This document shows positions 8,705 through 16,604 of a DNA stretch of 64,000 nt, in pieces (position 1 is the first letter of the stretch; every line of letters begins with the position of its first letter). This DNA comes from CALKUP01 sp964492735 (GTDB lineage Bacteria; Patescibacteriota; Patescibacteriia; UBA9570; XYC2-FULL-38-9): contig CAZBLE010000001.1 in NCBI GenBank assembly GCA_964492735.1, positions 79,118 through 143,117 on the forward strand. The letters run 5' to 3'. The notes under the pieces are model-generated. The model saw only the letters and a program-made list of their open reading frames with translations. It ran no database searches and was not told the origin of the DNA. Position numbers and translations under genes: made by a program.

Positions 8705-8733
8705 TTGACCTAAATACAGATTTTCCGTATACT
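8705..8733 (+). promoter_or_regulatory. Promoter of tRNA-Lys with an overlapping palindrome
   Basis: TTGACC (8705-8710), a 17-nt spacer and TATACT (8728-8733) lie 20 nt before the mature tRNA. The -10 box sits inside a perfect 7-bp inverted repeat, TTCCGTA/TACGGAA, at 8723-8739. Confidence 0.75.
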
Positions 8734-8752
8734 ACGGAAGCATTATTTTCCT

Positions 8753-8825
8753 GGGTCGTTAGCTCAGTTGGTAGAGCAACAGCCTTTTAAGCTGATGGTC
8801 ACAAGTTCGAATCTTGTACGACCCA
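8753..8825 (+). tRNA. tRNA-Lys (anticodon UUU)
   Basis: The sequence folds as a standard cloverleaf: a 7-bp acceptor stem (GGGTCGT with ACGACCC), a D arm (GCTC/GAGC), an anticodon arm with loop CTTTTAA giving anticodon TTT, and a T arm with loop TTCGAAT. The top pair of the anticodon stem is an A-A mismatch. The discriminator is A at 8825, followed by CCC rather than CCA, so the CCA end must be added by an enzyme. Confidence 0.95.
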
Positions 8826-8833
8826 CCCAGAAC

Positions 8834-8862
8834 AAACAGCCCAAAACGGGCTGTTTTTGTTT
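8834..8862 (+). terminator. Terminator after tRNA-Lys
   Basis: AAACAGCCC (8834-8842) pairs with GGGCTGTTT (8848-8856) and a T-rich tract follows. Confidence 0.85.
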
Positions 8863-8989
8863 TTACACTCCACAAACAGTGCACAACTCAGTGGACAACG
8901 TGTGTGTAGCCTCAAGACCGCTCATCTTCCCACAACCCCCTATCTCACGTACAATAGACAAACGCTCTATTTCCTTATACAGACGATTT

Positions 8990-10381
8990 ATGGATGATTT
9001 TACATCAAAACCAACGCAGCAAGCTGGGGGCATGGTTCCACCACATAGCCTTGAATCTGAACAAGCTATTTTGGGTGCGCTCCTAATTGATCCAGATGCG
9101 ATTATCCAAGTCGGTGATGTCTTGCAACCGGACGATTTTTACGCGGACAAACATCGAATTCTGTATGACACCATGCTTGAATTGTTTGGTCGCCGTGAGC
9201 CGATTGATGTCTTGAGTGTTTCTGGAAAGTTAGATGACAAAAATTTATTACAGGATATCGGTGGTCGTGCCTATCTTGCGGACCTCTCTGCAAAAGTCCC
9301 AACGTCAAGTAACGCAAATTTTTACGCAAAAATCGTCAAACAAAAATCCACATTGCGCAAACTGATCCGTGCCGGAACTAGCATTGCGCAACTCGGCATC
9401 CAAGAAGATCAAGATGTTGAAAAGCTCCTCGATCAAGCAGAGCAAACCTTGTTTACTGTCTCGCAAGAATCGTTGCAGCAAAATTATGTACCACTCCACT
9501 CTATTTTGACCGACACATTTAATCGCTTAGATGATATTCATAAAAGTGAGGGGCAACTGCGCGGCGTTTCCACTGGTTACAAAGATCTTGATAATCTCCT
9601 TGGTGGCTTTCAAAAATCCGATCTCATTATTTTGGCGGCTCGCCCTTCAATGGGTAAAACTGGTTTAGCGCTTGATATTGCACGAACGGTTGCTGTGCAA
9701 CAAAAAGTGCCTGTTGGAATCGTCAGTCTCGAAATGAGTAAAGATCAGCTGGGTGATCGTCTCCTCTGCGCAGAGGCTGGCATTGATTTATGGAAAATGC
9801 GTACAGGCAAACTGCAGCAAGATGAGGACTTTAGTAAAATTGGTCGCGCTATGGGTGCGCTCGCTGAAGCTCCGTTGTTTATCGACGACTCTGCCAATGC
9901 GAACATTATGGAAGTCCGTACTAAAGCGCGTCGACTGCAAATGGAACATGGTATTGGCATTTTGATTATCGACTACTTGCAGCTGATGGAAGGTCGAAAC
10001 AAAAACGGTGATAATCGTGTACAAGAAATTTCTGAAATTTCTCGTGGTTTAAAATCTATTGCGCGTGAGTTGAACATTCCAATCATCGCCCTCTCACAGT
10101 TGTCTCGTGCAGTTGAAGCCCAAAATCCTCCAATCCCTCGTCTCTCCCATTTGCGTGAATCTGGTTCGATTGAACAAGATGCCGATGTTGTAATGTTTAT
10201 TTATCGTGAAGAATATTACAACAAAGAATCAGAGAGAAAAAATATTGCAGATCTCATCATCGCAAAACATCGTAACGGTCCGACTGGTCAAATTCAATTA
10301 TACTTTGATGTCGAACGTGCTTCATTTAAAAATCTTGAGAAAAAACAAGACTTTGGCCCACCGCCACCGGAAGCAATTTAA
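8990..10381 (+). CDS. dnaB: Replicative DNA helicase DnaB
   Basis: DnaB unwinds DNA at the replication fork as a hexamer. The N-terminal domain (HSLESEQAILGALLIDPD onward, about residues 15-120) binds primase. The C-terminal RecA-like domain has a Walker A motif AARPSMGKTGLAL, then SLEMSKDQLGDRLL, a Walker B region IGILIIDYLQLM and the family segments ALSQLSRAVE and HLRESGSIEQDADVVMFIYR. I choose the ATG at 8990 (MDDFTSKPTQQAGG), because an open frame further upstream would run into the tRNA. The length of 463 aa fits the family, and no intein is present. Confidence 0.96.
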   Translation: MDDFTSKPTQQAGGMVPPHSLESEQAILGALLIDPDAIIQVGDVLQPDDFYADKHRILYDTMLELFGRREPIDVLSVSGKLDDKNLLQDIGGRAYLADLSAKVPTSSNANFYAKIVKQKSTLRKLIRAGTSIAQLGIQEDQDVEKLLDQAEQTLFTVSQESLQQNYVPLHSILTDTFNRLDDIHKSEGQLRGVSTGYKDLDNLLGGFQKSDLIILAARPSMGKTGLALDIARTVAVQQKVPVGIVSLEMSKDQLGDRLLCAEAGIDLWKMRTGKLQQDEDFSKIGRAMGALAEAPLFIDDSANANIMEVRTKARRLQMEHGIGILIIDYLQLMEGRNKNGDNRVQEISEISRGLKSIARELNIPIIALSQLSRAVEAQNPPIPRLSHLRESGSIEQDADVVMFIYREEYYNKESERKNIADLIIAKHRNGPTGQIQLYFDVERASFKNLEKKQDFGPPPPEAI

Positions 10382-10410
10382 AAATCGCCGAATCTGGCGA
10401 TTTTATTTTT
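10382..10410 (+). terminator. Terminator after dnaB
   Basis: AAATCGCC and GGCGATTT form a hairpin with loop GAATCT, followed by a T-rich tract. The hairpin starts right after the dnaB stop codon. Confidence 0.85.
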
Positions 10411-10524
10411 AGACTTCTTTAATATTAGTCTCAAAAAACACCTTTCCACAGACGGCGTTTTTTTCGCCGATACTTTTTGAAAACAGTTTGTTACACTTAT
10501 TTTATAATTATTTATTTCATTTTT

Positions 10525-11547
10525 ATGAAATACAAAAAGAGGGTTTCATTATTTATTATAACAAGCATACTAAGCGCCACCTGCTTGCTTCCAAATACAG
10601 TGAAAGCAGAAGAAGTGTCTTCCGTAGAAGGCGCGCCAGCAGTTGATCTGTCAGCAGATCCACAAACAGATAATAATCGAACTGTAAGTGCAAATGAAGT
10701 AGCGGAATCCTTGTCAGCAATACCAAGTATTGCACTTGAATCAACTGATGTAACAACTACTTCAGATGTAGACTCGGCAATTGTCGCAACAACATCAAAT
10801 AATGAAGGTACAGCAACTGAAGTAACAACCGTTGAAATTCCACGTAATCCTGAAGATGGTGTAACACTTACTGGTAATGACACTCCAACAATTGAGATTT
10901 CTTTACCCAATGCAACAGCAGCTTCAGACGCTACAGTTGTTGCTGATGGGACAGTTGCCTATCCAGCAAGCAATGGATCCGCCAGTGCTGTACAAGCAAC
11001 AGAAGATGGTGGGGTGCGAATGTTAACAATTATTGATAATGCAACCGCTCCAACAGAATATCCATACACGGTAACTGTTCCAAATGGTGGACACATTGAG
11101 CTAGCTGCTGAGGGCGGGGCTATAATTATTGATAATGAAGGAAATACCATTACAGTTATTGATACTCCATGGGCAAAAGATGCAAACGGAATGAGCGTGC
11201 AAACCTGGTTCACAACTGACGGTCAAACGTTAACACAACATGTAATTCACAATGTCGAAGGCGTAGCTTACCCTGTGAATGCTGACCCACGTTTCTGGCG
11301 ATGGTATGGCTGGGACTATCAATATAATAGGAATCAAACAAATAATATTATGTTTGGCTGGGGATTAGGCGCTGTGGCTGCATTAGCAGTTCCTGAACCA
11401 ACTCTTTCAAAGGCTCTTGCCGGTGCTCTTGGCGCTTCAACTGCATATGCTAACTGGGTATATAATAGAGGAGGCTGCTTACGATCGACCACATTATGGA
11501 GCGGGCAAACATTTACCAGTCACTACTATGGTGGGTACTGTCGTTAA
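10525..11547 (+). CDS. Secreted protein of unknown function, 340 aa
   Basis: The N-terminus is a clear signal peptide: MKYKKR, a hydrophobic core (VSLFIITSILSATCLL) and a probable Ala-x-Ala-like site near VKAEE. Residues about 30-130 are Thr/Ser/Val/Ala-rich and low in complexity, as in a wall or surface linker. A compact domain follows (about 150-260) with DNATAPTEYPYTVTVP, DTPWAKDANG and VAYPVNADPRFW. The tail has a Gly/Ala-rich hydrophobic stretch and ends with YYGGYCR and two cysteines. The A-Y-P-V-x-A-D-P pattern recalls secreted actinobacterial proteins, from memory only. I take the ATG at 10525 as start. A -10-like TATAAT is at about 10503. Confidence 0.75.
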   Translation: MKYKKRVSLFIITSILSATCLLPNTVKAEEVSSVEGAPAVDLSADPQTDNNRTVSANEVAESLSAIPSIALESTDVTTTSDVDSAIVATTSNNEGTATEVTTVEIPRNPEDGVTLTGNDTPTIEISLPNATAASDATVVADGTVAYPASNGSASAVQATEDGGVRMLTIIDNATAPTEYPYTVTVPNGGHIELAAEGGAIIIDNEGNTITVIDTPWAKDANGMSVQTWFTTDGQTLTQHVIHNVEGVAYPVNADPRFWRWYGWDYQYNRNQTNNIMFGWGLGAVAALAVPEPTLSKALAGALGASTAYANWVYNRGGCLRSTTLWSGQTFTSHYYGGYCR

Positions 11548-11562
11548 TCAATACATAACAGT

Positions 11563-11724
11563 ATGAATGATTATCGGATAAGATTAGGGATTGCAATTAT
11601 TGGGATAATTATTGTTATATACGCGTGGTTACATAATTCTCGCTTCTTATTAATTACGACACTATGCCTCATACTAGTAGTGTATGGTTTAAGTGTATTT
11701 TTTAAATCATCTAATAAAAAATAA
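11563..11724 (+). CDS. Small two-span membrane protein, 53 aa
   Basis: The frame begins at ATG 11563, 15 nt after the stop of the secreted-protein gene, and ends at TAA 11722-11724. Two hydrophobic stretches (GIAIIGIIIVIYAWL and LLITTLCLILVVYGLSVFF) are joined by HNSRF, with a basic N-terminus and a Lys-rich C-terminus. A terminator follows directly. It is probably co-transcribed with the secreted protein. Function is unknown. Confidence 0.6.
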   Translation: MNDYRIRLGIAIIGIIIVIYAWLHNSRFLLITTLCLILVVYGLSVFFKSSNKK

Positions 11725-11734
11725 CAGACGCTAT

Positions 11735-11767
11735 AAAGCCGCTATACATAACAGCGGCTTTTATATT
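11735..11767 (+). terminator. Terminator after the secreted-protein/small-membrane-protein pair
   Basis: AAAGCCGCT and AGCGGCTTT form a 9-bp stem followed by a T-rich stretch. Confidence 0.8.
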
Positions 11768-11845
11768 ACCCCAATGCGTTTATTATAAGGGCTTGTATTA
11801 TGGACAAAAATGGGGTAACGTACGGACACTAAATGATCTATATTT

Positions 11846-12157
11846 ATGTTTCAGAAACTAAAACAGTACAAAGACCTTCGAGATAGCGCAAAAGATGCGC
11901 AAAATGTGTTATCACAAGAAACCGTTCATGCAGATGCAGCCGGCGGCAAAATCAATATCATCATCGATGGCAATCAAAAAATTGTGAGCCTTGATATCGA
12001 TGCGTCACTACTCGCTCCAGAGAATAAAGAAAAAGTAGAAAAAGGCGTAAAAGAAGCAATTGAAAGCGCAAACAAAAAACTCCAACGCGTAATGCTGAAA
12101 AAAATCCAAAGTGGTGAACTCAAAATGCCTGACCTTCCAGGAGTGATCGGACAATAA
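11846..12157 (+). CDS. ybaB: YbaB/EbfC nucleoid-associated protein
   Basis: YbaB proteins are small dimeric DNA-binding proteins often encoded beside recR. The sequence has the family features: an amphipathic N-terminal helix, then NIIIDGNQKIVSLDIDASLL and the helical segment VKEAIESANKKLQRVMLKK. At 103 aa the length is typical. In many bacteria it sits in dnaX-ybaB-recR order; here it converges on recR instead, with a single base between the stop codons. Confidence 0.9.
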   Translation: MFQKLKQYKDLRDSAKDAQNVLSQETVHADAAGGKINIIIDGNQKIVSLDIDASLLAPENKEKVEKGVKEAIESANKKLQRVMLKKIQSGELKMPDLPGVIGQ

Positions 12158-12158
12158 A

Positions 12159-12770
12159 CTAGTTCATATTGCGGCGGCCTGCCAGAGCGCTGCCGAGTGT
12201 CATCTCATCTGCAAATTCAATATCGCCCCCGACTGGAAGTCCGCGAGCGATTTTTGTTACCAGGACATCATTCGGAATTTCTTTTTGTAATACTTGTTTA
12301 ATATACAGTGCCGTTGCCTCCCCTTCCATATCTGGATTGGTTGCTAAAATCACTTCTTGCACGCTACCATTTTTGACACGCTCGGTGAGCTCTTGAATGC
12401 GGAGCATTGATGGCGCAATGCCTGCAACGTGATCAATAACACCTCCAAGGACATGATAGACACCATCAAACTGACCGGTACTATCCAATGAAAAAACATC
12501 TTTCGGCTCCGCAACAACACAAATAATAGATCGGTTTCGATTTGAATCAGCGCAAATAGCACACAGCTCATCTTCAGTAAACGTGTAACAATCGCGACAC
12601 AGATGAATCGCATTTTTCACCGCCAATAAACTTTCAGCAAAGAGCTCAATCTGCTCTTTTGGTTGACGCAATAAGAAATACACAAACCGCTCAGAAGTCT
12701 TACTTCCAATTCCCGGCAAGGTATTAAACTGTCGGATTAGCTGCTGAATCGATCGTGGAATAGATTTCAT
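12159..12770 (-). CDS. recR: Recombination mediator RecR
   Basis: RecR works with RecO and RecF in loading RecA at gaps. The helix-hairpin-helix region (LIRQFNTLPGIGSKTSERF) is at the N-terminus. A four-cysteine zinc finger follows (CRDC ... CAIC), then a Toprim domain (ICVVAEPKDVFSLD, YHVLGG, EVILATNPDMEGEATALYI). The ATG at 12768-12770 is chosen over an in-frame TTG two codons earlier. The length is 203 aa, normal for RecR. It ends 1 nt from the stop of the convergent ybaB. Confidence 0.95.
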   Translation of the reverse strand: MKSIPRSIQQLIRQFNTLPGIGSKTSERFVYFLLRQPKEQIELFAESLLAVKNAIHLCRDCYTFTEDELCAICADSNRNRSIICVVAEPKDVFSLDSTGQFDGVYHVLGGVIDHVAGIAPSMLRIQELTERVKNGSVQEVILATNPDMEGEATALYIKQVLQKEIPNDVLVTKIARGLPVGGDIEFADEMTLGSALAGRRNMN

Positions 12771-12825
12771 ATTCAAAACCCTAGCATAAAAAAAGCGAGT
12801 AGCCCAGAGAAATGCTCATGCACCA

Positions 12826-12860
12826 CCAAAAACAAAAAGCCCCGCAATTGCGAGGCTTGG
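12826..12860 (-). terminator. Terminator after rplU
   Basis: On the minus strand an AAGCCTCGCAATTGCGGGGCTT hairpin is followed by TTTTTGTTTTT. It lies just past the rplU stop. Confidence 0.85.
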
Positions 12861-12862
12861 TC

Positions 12863-13183
12863 TTATTTAGCGGCGATCTTTTCGATCTTCACTTCTGTGT
12901 ATGGCTGTCTGTGACCAGCACGTTTGTAGTAGCGAGATTTCGCTTTAAATTTTGCAACAATAATTTTTTTCGCTCGACCTTGTTCAACAACAGAGGCTTT
13001 CACTGAAGCGCCAGTTACAAATGGAGCGCCAACAGTTGCGTTTTTACCATCACTTTCACCAAGTAATAACACTTCATCAAATGTAATGTCTTTACCAGCT
13101 TCTACTTCTAGTTTTTCAACACGAAGCACGTCACCTTCGGAGACCATATATTGTTTGCCACCAGTTTTAATCACTGCGTACAT
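12863..13183 (-). CDS. rplU: Ribosomal protein bL21
   Basis: bL21 binds 23S rRNA in the large subunit. The sequence starts MYAVIKTGGKQYMVSEGD, the family signature, and ends with the basic RNA-binding segment KSRYYKRAGHRQPYTEVKI. The length of 106 aa is typical. Its usual partner bL27 (rpmA) is not adjacent: a terminator follows and then recR. It has its own short upstream gap to the DUF192 gene. Confidence 0.96.
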   Translation of the reverse strand: MYAVIKTGGKQYMVSEGDVLRVEKLEVEAGKDITFDEVLLLGESDGKNATVGAPFVTGASVKASVVEQGRAKKIIVAKFKAKSRYYKRAGHRQPYTEVKIEKIAAK

Positions 13184-13235
13184 AGTTTTCTATTAAATTC
13201 TAAGGGTATAGGAGTCGGGAATGAGTATACCGGAT

Positions 13236-13709
13236 TCATTGACTCCTGTCAAACTGGATTGTATCCCCAATTTTTAAGCCATTTTCTGCTATTTGGCCGG
13301 CATTTAACTCAATAACCGCGTCAACAGGGGCTCCCGAATTATATAATTTCAAGTCCTTCATTGGAGTTGTTTGCTCAGGCTGCACATCAGTTGTGAGGTT
13401 CACGACGCGCCCATCCTGAACCCAAATCAAATCTAATGGAATCAATGTATCTTTCATCCAAAAGGTACGCTCTTGCGCATCAGAAAACTGAAAATACATA
13501 CCATGATCTGACAGCAAAGATGTGCGGTTCATTAAACCGTGTTGCTGCTCTAGCTGCGAATCCGCAATCTCTAATTGATAGGTGCGATTTCCAATGCGCA
13601 TGCTCCGCGTTGCATCTGGCTTCTCCGCAATCCGCACCCCGCCCCACACAATACACAGCACAACCAATAACAGAGCGACACTCACAAAGATGACTCGTGG
13701 CAGGCTCAT
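13236..13709 (-). CDS. DUF192-family protein with signal anchor, 157 aa
   Basis: The N-terminus has a hydrophobic span (VIFVSVALLLVVLCIVWGGV, residues about 6-25) that should export or anchor the rest. The DUF192 domain covers about residues 45-155, with QLEIADSQLEQQHGLMNR, GMYFQFSDAQERTFWMKDT, IPLDLIWVQDG and VIELNAGQIAENGLKIGD, all family features. The start ATG overlaps the stop of the upstream transferase gene by 4 nt (ATGA), so translation is probably coupled. DUF192 function is not firmly known. Confidence 0.88.
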   Translation of the reverse strand: MSLPRVIFVSVALLLVVLCIVWGGVRIAEKPDATRSMRIGNRTYQLEIADSQLEQQHGLMNRTSLLSDHGMYFQFSDAQERTFWMKDTLIPLDLIWVQDGRVVNLTTDVQPEQTTPMKDLKLYNSGAPVDAVIELNAGQIAENGLKIGDTIQFDRSQ

Positions 13710-14785
13710 GATGATTTGCGTTGTTGATACAAATACACTGCGGCAAGAGCGACAAGTGTCATGACAATTGCAAGTACAATAAATGCGATTACTTTTTCGT
13801 CACCTTGCAAGACAAGCGCGCTACACCCAAACACAACAGTTAATGCATACAGCAACCCAACTGCTTGGCGCTGTGACAAACCTGCATCAATTAACCGCAG
13901 ATGCAAATGTTTGCGATCTGCTTGAAAGGGCGATCGTTTTTCAATAAGCACACGGCGCGCTACTACCCATACAACATCGAGCAATGGAATGCCAACAATC
14001 AATAATGTCGTTGCAATTTTACCACCGGAAATAATTGCCAGCACACCAAGAATAAACCCTGCAAATAATGAACCACTTTCTCCTAAAAATATTGATGCAG
14101 GATGCCAATTAAAGAATAAAAATCCAATAAATGCACCGGCCGCAATCAGCGCCAAGAGTCCAGTCTCTGGTTGTCCGACAGTCGCTGAATATGACAACAC
14201 AGCAATAATCACAAGGCCAATAACCGCAATACCACTCACCAACCCATCAAGTCCATCTAAAAATTTTGTTGTGTACATCATGATAAGCAGCCACGTCAAT
14301 GTAAAAAGATCTGCCCACACAGTAATAGAATACGGAACTCCTCCCCAGCGAAGAACTTCAATATTCCAGTGATCTAAATAGAAGACGCCGCCAAAAGGGC
14401 TCGTAATATAATCAATACCCATGCCAGAAGCAATAATAACAAGTGTTGCGGTGACTGGAAAAAAGAATTGTGCGAGTGGTGGTAAATTTAAGCGATCATC
14501 GAGCGCTCCACCACAGAGCAATAACAGCGACGCAACAGACACGCCGATTAAATGTTTTGGTAACAAATACCCACCAAATAATTCCGGGGATGCGATCCAC
14601 GCTGTGAGCAACACACTACTAATCACAGCAACTCCGCCCAGTAACGCGACGGGTCGTGTATGAATTTTTCGACCACCAGTTGGCACATCAATAATACCAA
14701 AACGATATGCGAAAAAACGAACAGCAAATCCACAAACGATACTCAACGCAACAGCGAGAAATACAATTCCAACAGTCTGCATCAT
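13706..14785 (-). CDS. WecA/TagO/MraY-family phosphoglycosyl transferase
   Basis: This polytopic membrane enzyme should transfer a sugar phosphate from a UDP-sugar to undecaprenyl phosphate, the first step of a surface polysaccharide or wall polymer. Visible family motifs are GGRKIHTRPVALLGG, LLLCGGALDDRLNLPP (the first Asp-Asp), KFLDGLDGLVSGIA, FLGESGSLFAGF and the WecA-type tail PFQADRKHLHLRL with its H-x-H-x-R. About 10-11 hydrophobic spans are present over 359 aa. The HLHLRL motif favours WecA/TagO over MraY. It sits in the ruvX-transferase-DUF192 run, 3 nt from ruvX. Confidence 0.9.
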   Translation of the reverse strand: MMQTVGIVFLAVALSIVCGFAVRFFAYRFGIIDVPTGGRKIHTRPVALLGGVAVISSVLLTAWIASPELFGGYLLPKHLIGVSVASLLLLCGGALDDRLNLPPLAQFFFPVTATLVIIASGMGIDYITSPFGGVFYLDHWNIEVLRWGGVPYSITVWADLFTLTWLLIMMYTTKFLDGLDGLVSGIAVIGLVIIAVLSYSATVGQPETGLLALIAAGAFIGFLFFNWHPASIFLGESGSLFAGFILGVLAIISGGKIATTLLIVGIPLLDVVWVVARRVLIEKRSPFQADRKHLHLRLIDAGLSQRQAVGLLYALTVVFGCSALVLQGDEKVIAFIVLAIVMTLVALAAVYLYQQRKSS

Positions 14786-14788
14786 ACG

Positions 14789-15196
14789 CTATGAATTATT
14801 ATTTTGCTGCTGTTGATCTAAAAAATCTTGTAACAAAATCTGTGCCGCAACTTGATCGCGCTTATCCATCTCAATCCCCTGCAATAATGTTTTTGCCATT
14901 TCAGTTGTTAAGCGCTCATCTGTGACTTGCACCGGCTTATCAATATGATTACGCAATTTCTCTACAAACCGATCAGTAATTTCTGTTTGCTCAGTATCTC
15001 CATTGTCCATGTTTGTTGGCCGCCCAACGACAACAACATCAATAGAGTCGTCTTCAATAATACTTTTAATGCGGTCAATCACTCCTTGCTGTCCTTCAGA
15101 GGTGATTGTTTCTTTAATAACAGCCACACGACCAGCCGTATCAGACACTGCAACGCCAGTGCGCTTGAGTCCGTAGTCAATTCCAATATATTTCAT
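14789..15196 (-). CDS. ruvX: Holliday junction resolvase-like protein RuvX (YqgF)
   Basis: The RNase H-fold protein has the family start MKYIGIDYGLKRTGVAVSD, then DDSIDVVVVGRPTNMDNGD and PVQVTDERLTTEMAKTLL, and the C-terminal KRDQVAAQILLQDFL segment. Acidic residues at the usual sites (Asp in IDYG, Asp in TDER, and Asp in DQVAA) are retained. YqgF family members process pre-16S rRNA ends, and resolvase activity is also reported. At 135 aa the length is typical. It follows map by 4 nt on the same strand. Confidence 0.92.
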   Translation of the reverse strand: MKYIGIDYGLKRTGVAVSDTAGRVAVIKETITSEGQQGVIDRIKSIIEDDSIDVVVVGRPTNMDNGDTEQTEITDRFVEKLRNHIDKPVQVTDERLTTEMAKTLLQGIEMDKRDQVAAQILLQDFLDQQQQNNNS

Positions 15197-15200
15197 AGAG

Positions 15201-15956
15201 TTATGGTAGCACGCTTAAAATCAATGGGCCATCTTTTGTAATCGCAACAGTGTTTTCAAATTGCGCAGCAAGAGAGCCGTCTGCCGTGCGCACTGTCCAG
15301 CCATCTTGGTCAAAGACAACCTCATGTGAACCCGTTGTTAGCATCGGCTCAATAGCGAGTACCATGCCAACTTCTAACACCATTCCATCCCCTTGTTTCC
15401 CATAGTTTGGCAATGCTGGCTCTTCATGCATTTCAGTTCCAATGCCATGACCAACTAATGCCCGCACAATTCCATAGCCACCTTTTTTTGCAACTTGTTG
15501 TACGGCATATCCAATATCACCAATCGTGTTCCCTGCCACAAAATATTCGATACCTTCATTCATTGCACTTTCTGTTGCCCACAATAATTCTTGCGCTTCT
15601 TTTGAAATATTGCCGACTGCCACAGTGCGTGCCATATCAGAGCAATATCCTTTGTAACGAACACCCACATCAATCCCAATAATATCGCCTGATTTCAAAA
15701 TGACATCACTGCTCGGAACTGCATGCACAATCTGATCATTGACTGATGTACAGATACTTTTTGTGTAGCCCTCAAAACCTAAAAAACATGGGATCGCACC
15801 AAGACCACGAATAGTTGTTTCAAAAATATCATTCAACTCTTGTGTGGAAATACCAGGCTGTGCCGCATCCATAGCAGCTCTTAAGCCGATGCCATTAATA
15901 GCACCTGCCTCAGCCATGTATTGAATTTCTTCAGGCGTCTTAAGAATGACTGCCAT
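15201..15956 (-). CDS. map: Methionine aminopeptidase, type I
   Basis: This enzyme removes the N-terminal methionine from nascent proteins. The pita-bread fold motifs are visible: the metal ligands in GIDVGVRYKGYCSDMARTVAVG, the His in VGHGIGTEMHEEPALPNYG, the Glu in AIEPM and the Glu in FENTVAIT. The substrate-facing His is in DQIVHAVPS. The length of 251 aa fits type I without an extension. The start overlaps the end of adk by 17 nt. The secY-adk-map order is the classic one in bacteria, and infA is not present after it. Confidence 0.96.
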   Translation of the reverse strand: MAVILKTPEEIQYMAEAGAINGIGLRAAMDAAQPGISTQELNDIFETTIRGLGAIPCFLGFEGYTKSICTSVNDQIVHAVPSSDVILKSGDIIGIDVGVRYKGYCSDMARTVAVGNISKEAQELLWATESAMNEGIEYFVAGNTIGDIGYAVQQVAKKGGYGIVRALVGHGIGTEMHEEPALPNYGKQGDGMVLEVGMVLAIEPMLTTGSHEVVFDQDGWTVRTADGSLAAQFENTVAITKDGPLILSVLP

Positions 15957-16599
15957 ATGTTGCAGTTTTTACACGCTCCCAGACCTCATCAATCGTTCCA
16001 AGTCCATCAATTTCAGACACAATACCTCGATCTTTATACCGTGCGATTAATGGCTGCGTTTCAGCATGATAAATCTCTAAACGCTTCGCAATCGCTTCAG
16101 GTTGATCATCTTCACGTTGCTGCAATTCTTTTCCGCATGAATCACAAATATCTTCCTGCTGGGGTGGTTGAAAATCAAGATGGTATGTTGCGCCACAAGA
16201 CACACACACACGACGGCGAGATAAACGACGAATAGACTCTTCATCAGGAATAGAAAGCACAACAACATGTGTCACACTTGTAACTCCATCTAATGCTTCA
16301 GCTTGGTTTAAATTTCTCGGATATCCATCAAGCACAAAACCATTCAAGCAATCTTCTTGCAACAGACGCTCTTTCATGACAGCGTTTGTTACTTCACTTG
16401 GAACGAGTTGTCCACTTTTAATAATTTCTTGAATCTTTTGACCAAGCTCAGTTTCTTCTGCAATTGCTTTTCGAAAAATATCACCCGTTGATAAATGTGG
16501 AACACCAAATTCTGCAATCAATCGTTTTGCTTGTGTCCCCTTGCCAGATCCTTGCGGTCCAAATAAACAAATCTTTTTTACAAATGAAATATCAGTCAT
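15940..16599 (-). CDS. adk: Adenylate kinase with zinc-finger lid
   Basis: Adk interconverts ATP, ADP and AMP. The P-loop is LFGPQGSGKGTQAKRL (residues about 12-27), the AMP site includes LSTGDIFRKAI and GFVLDGYPRN, and the lid has four cysteines (CVSC ... CDSC) that should bind zinc, as in Gram-positive and many other bacteria. At 219 aa the length is typical. It follows secY by 5 nt. Its 3' end overlaps map. Confidence 0.96.
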   Translation of the reverse strand: MTDISFVKKICLFGPQGSGKGTQAKRLIAEFGVPHLSTGDIFRKAIAEETELGQKIQEIIKSGQLVPSEVTNAVMKERLLQEDCLNGFVLDGYPRNLNQAEALDGVTSVTHVVVLSIPDEESIRRLSRRRVCVSCGATYHLDFQPPQQEDICDSCGKELQQREDDQPEAIAKRLEIYHAETQPLIARYKDRGIVSEIDGLGTIDEVWERVKTATYGSHS

Positions 16600-16604
16600 A
16601 GGCT

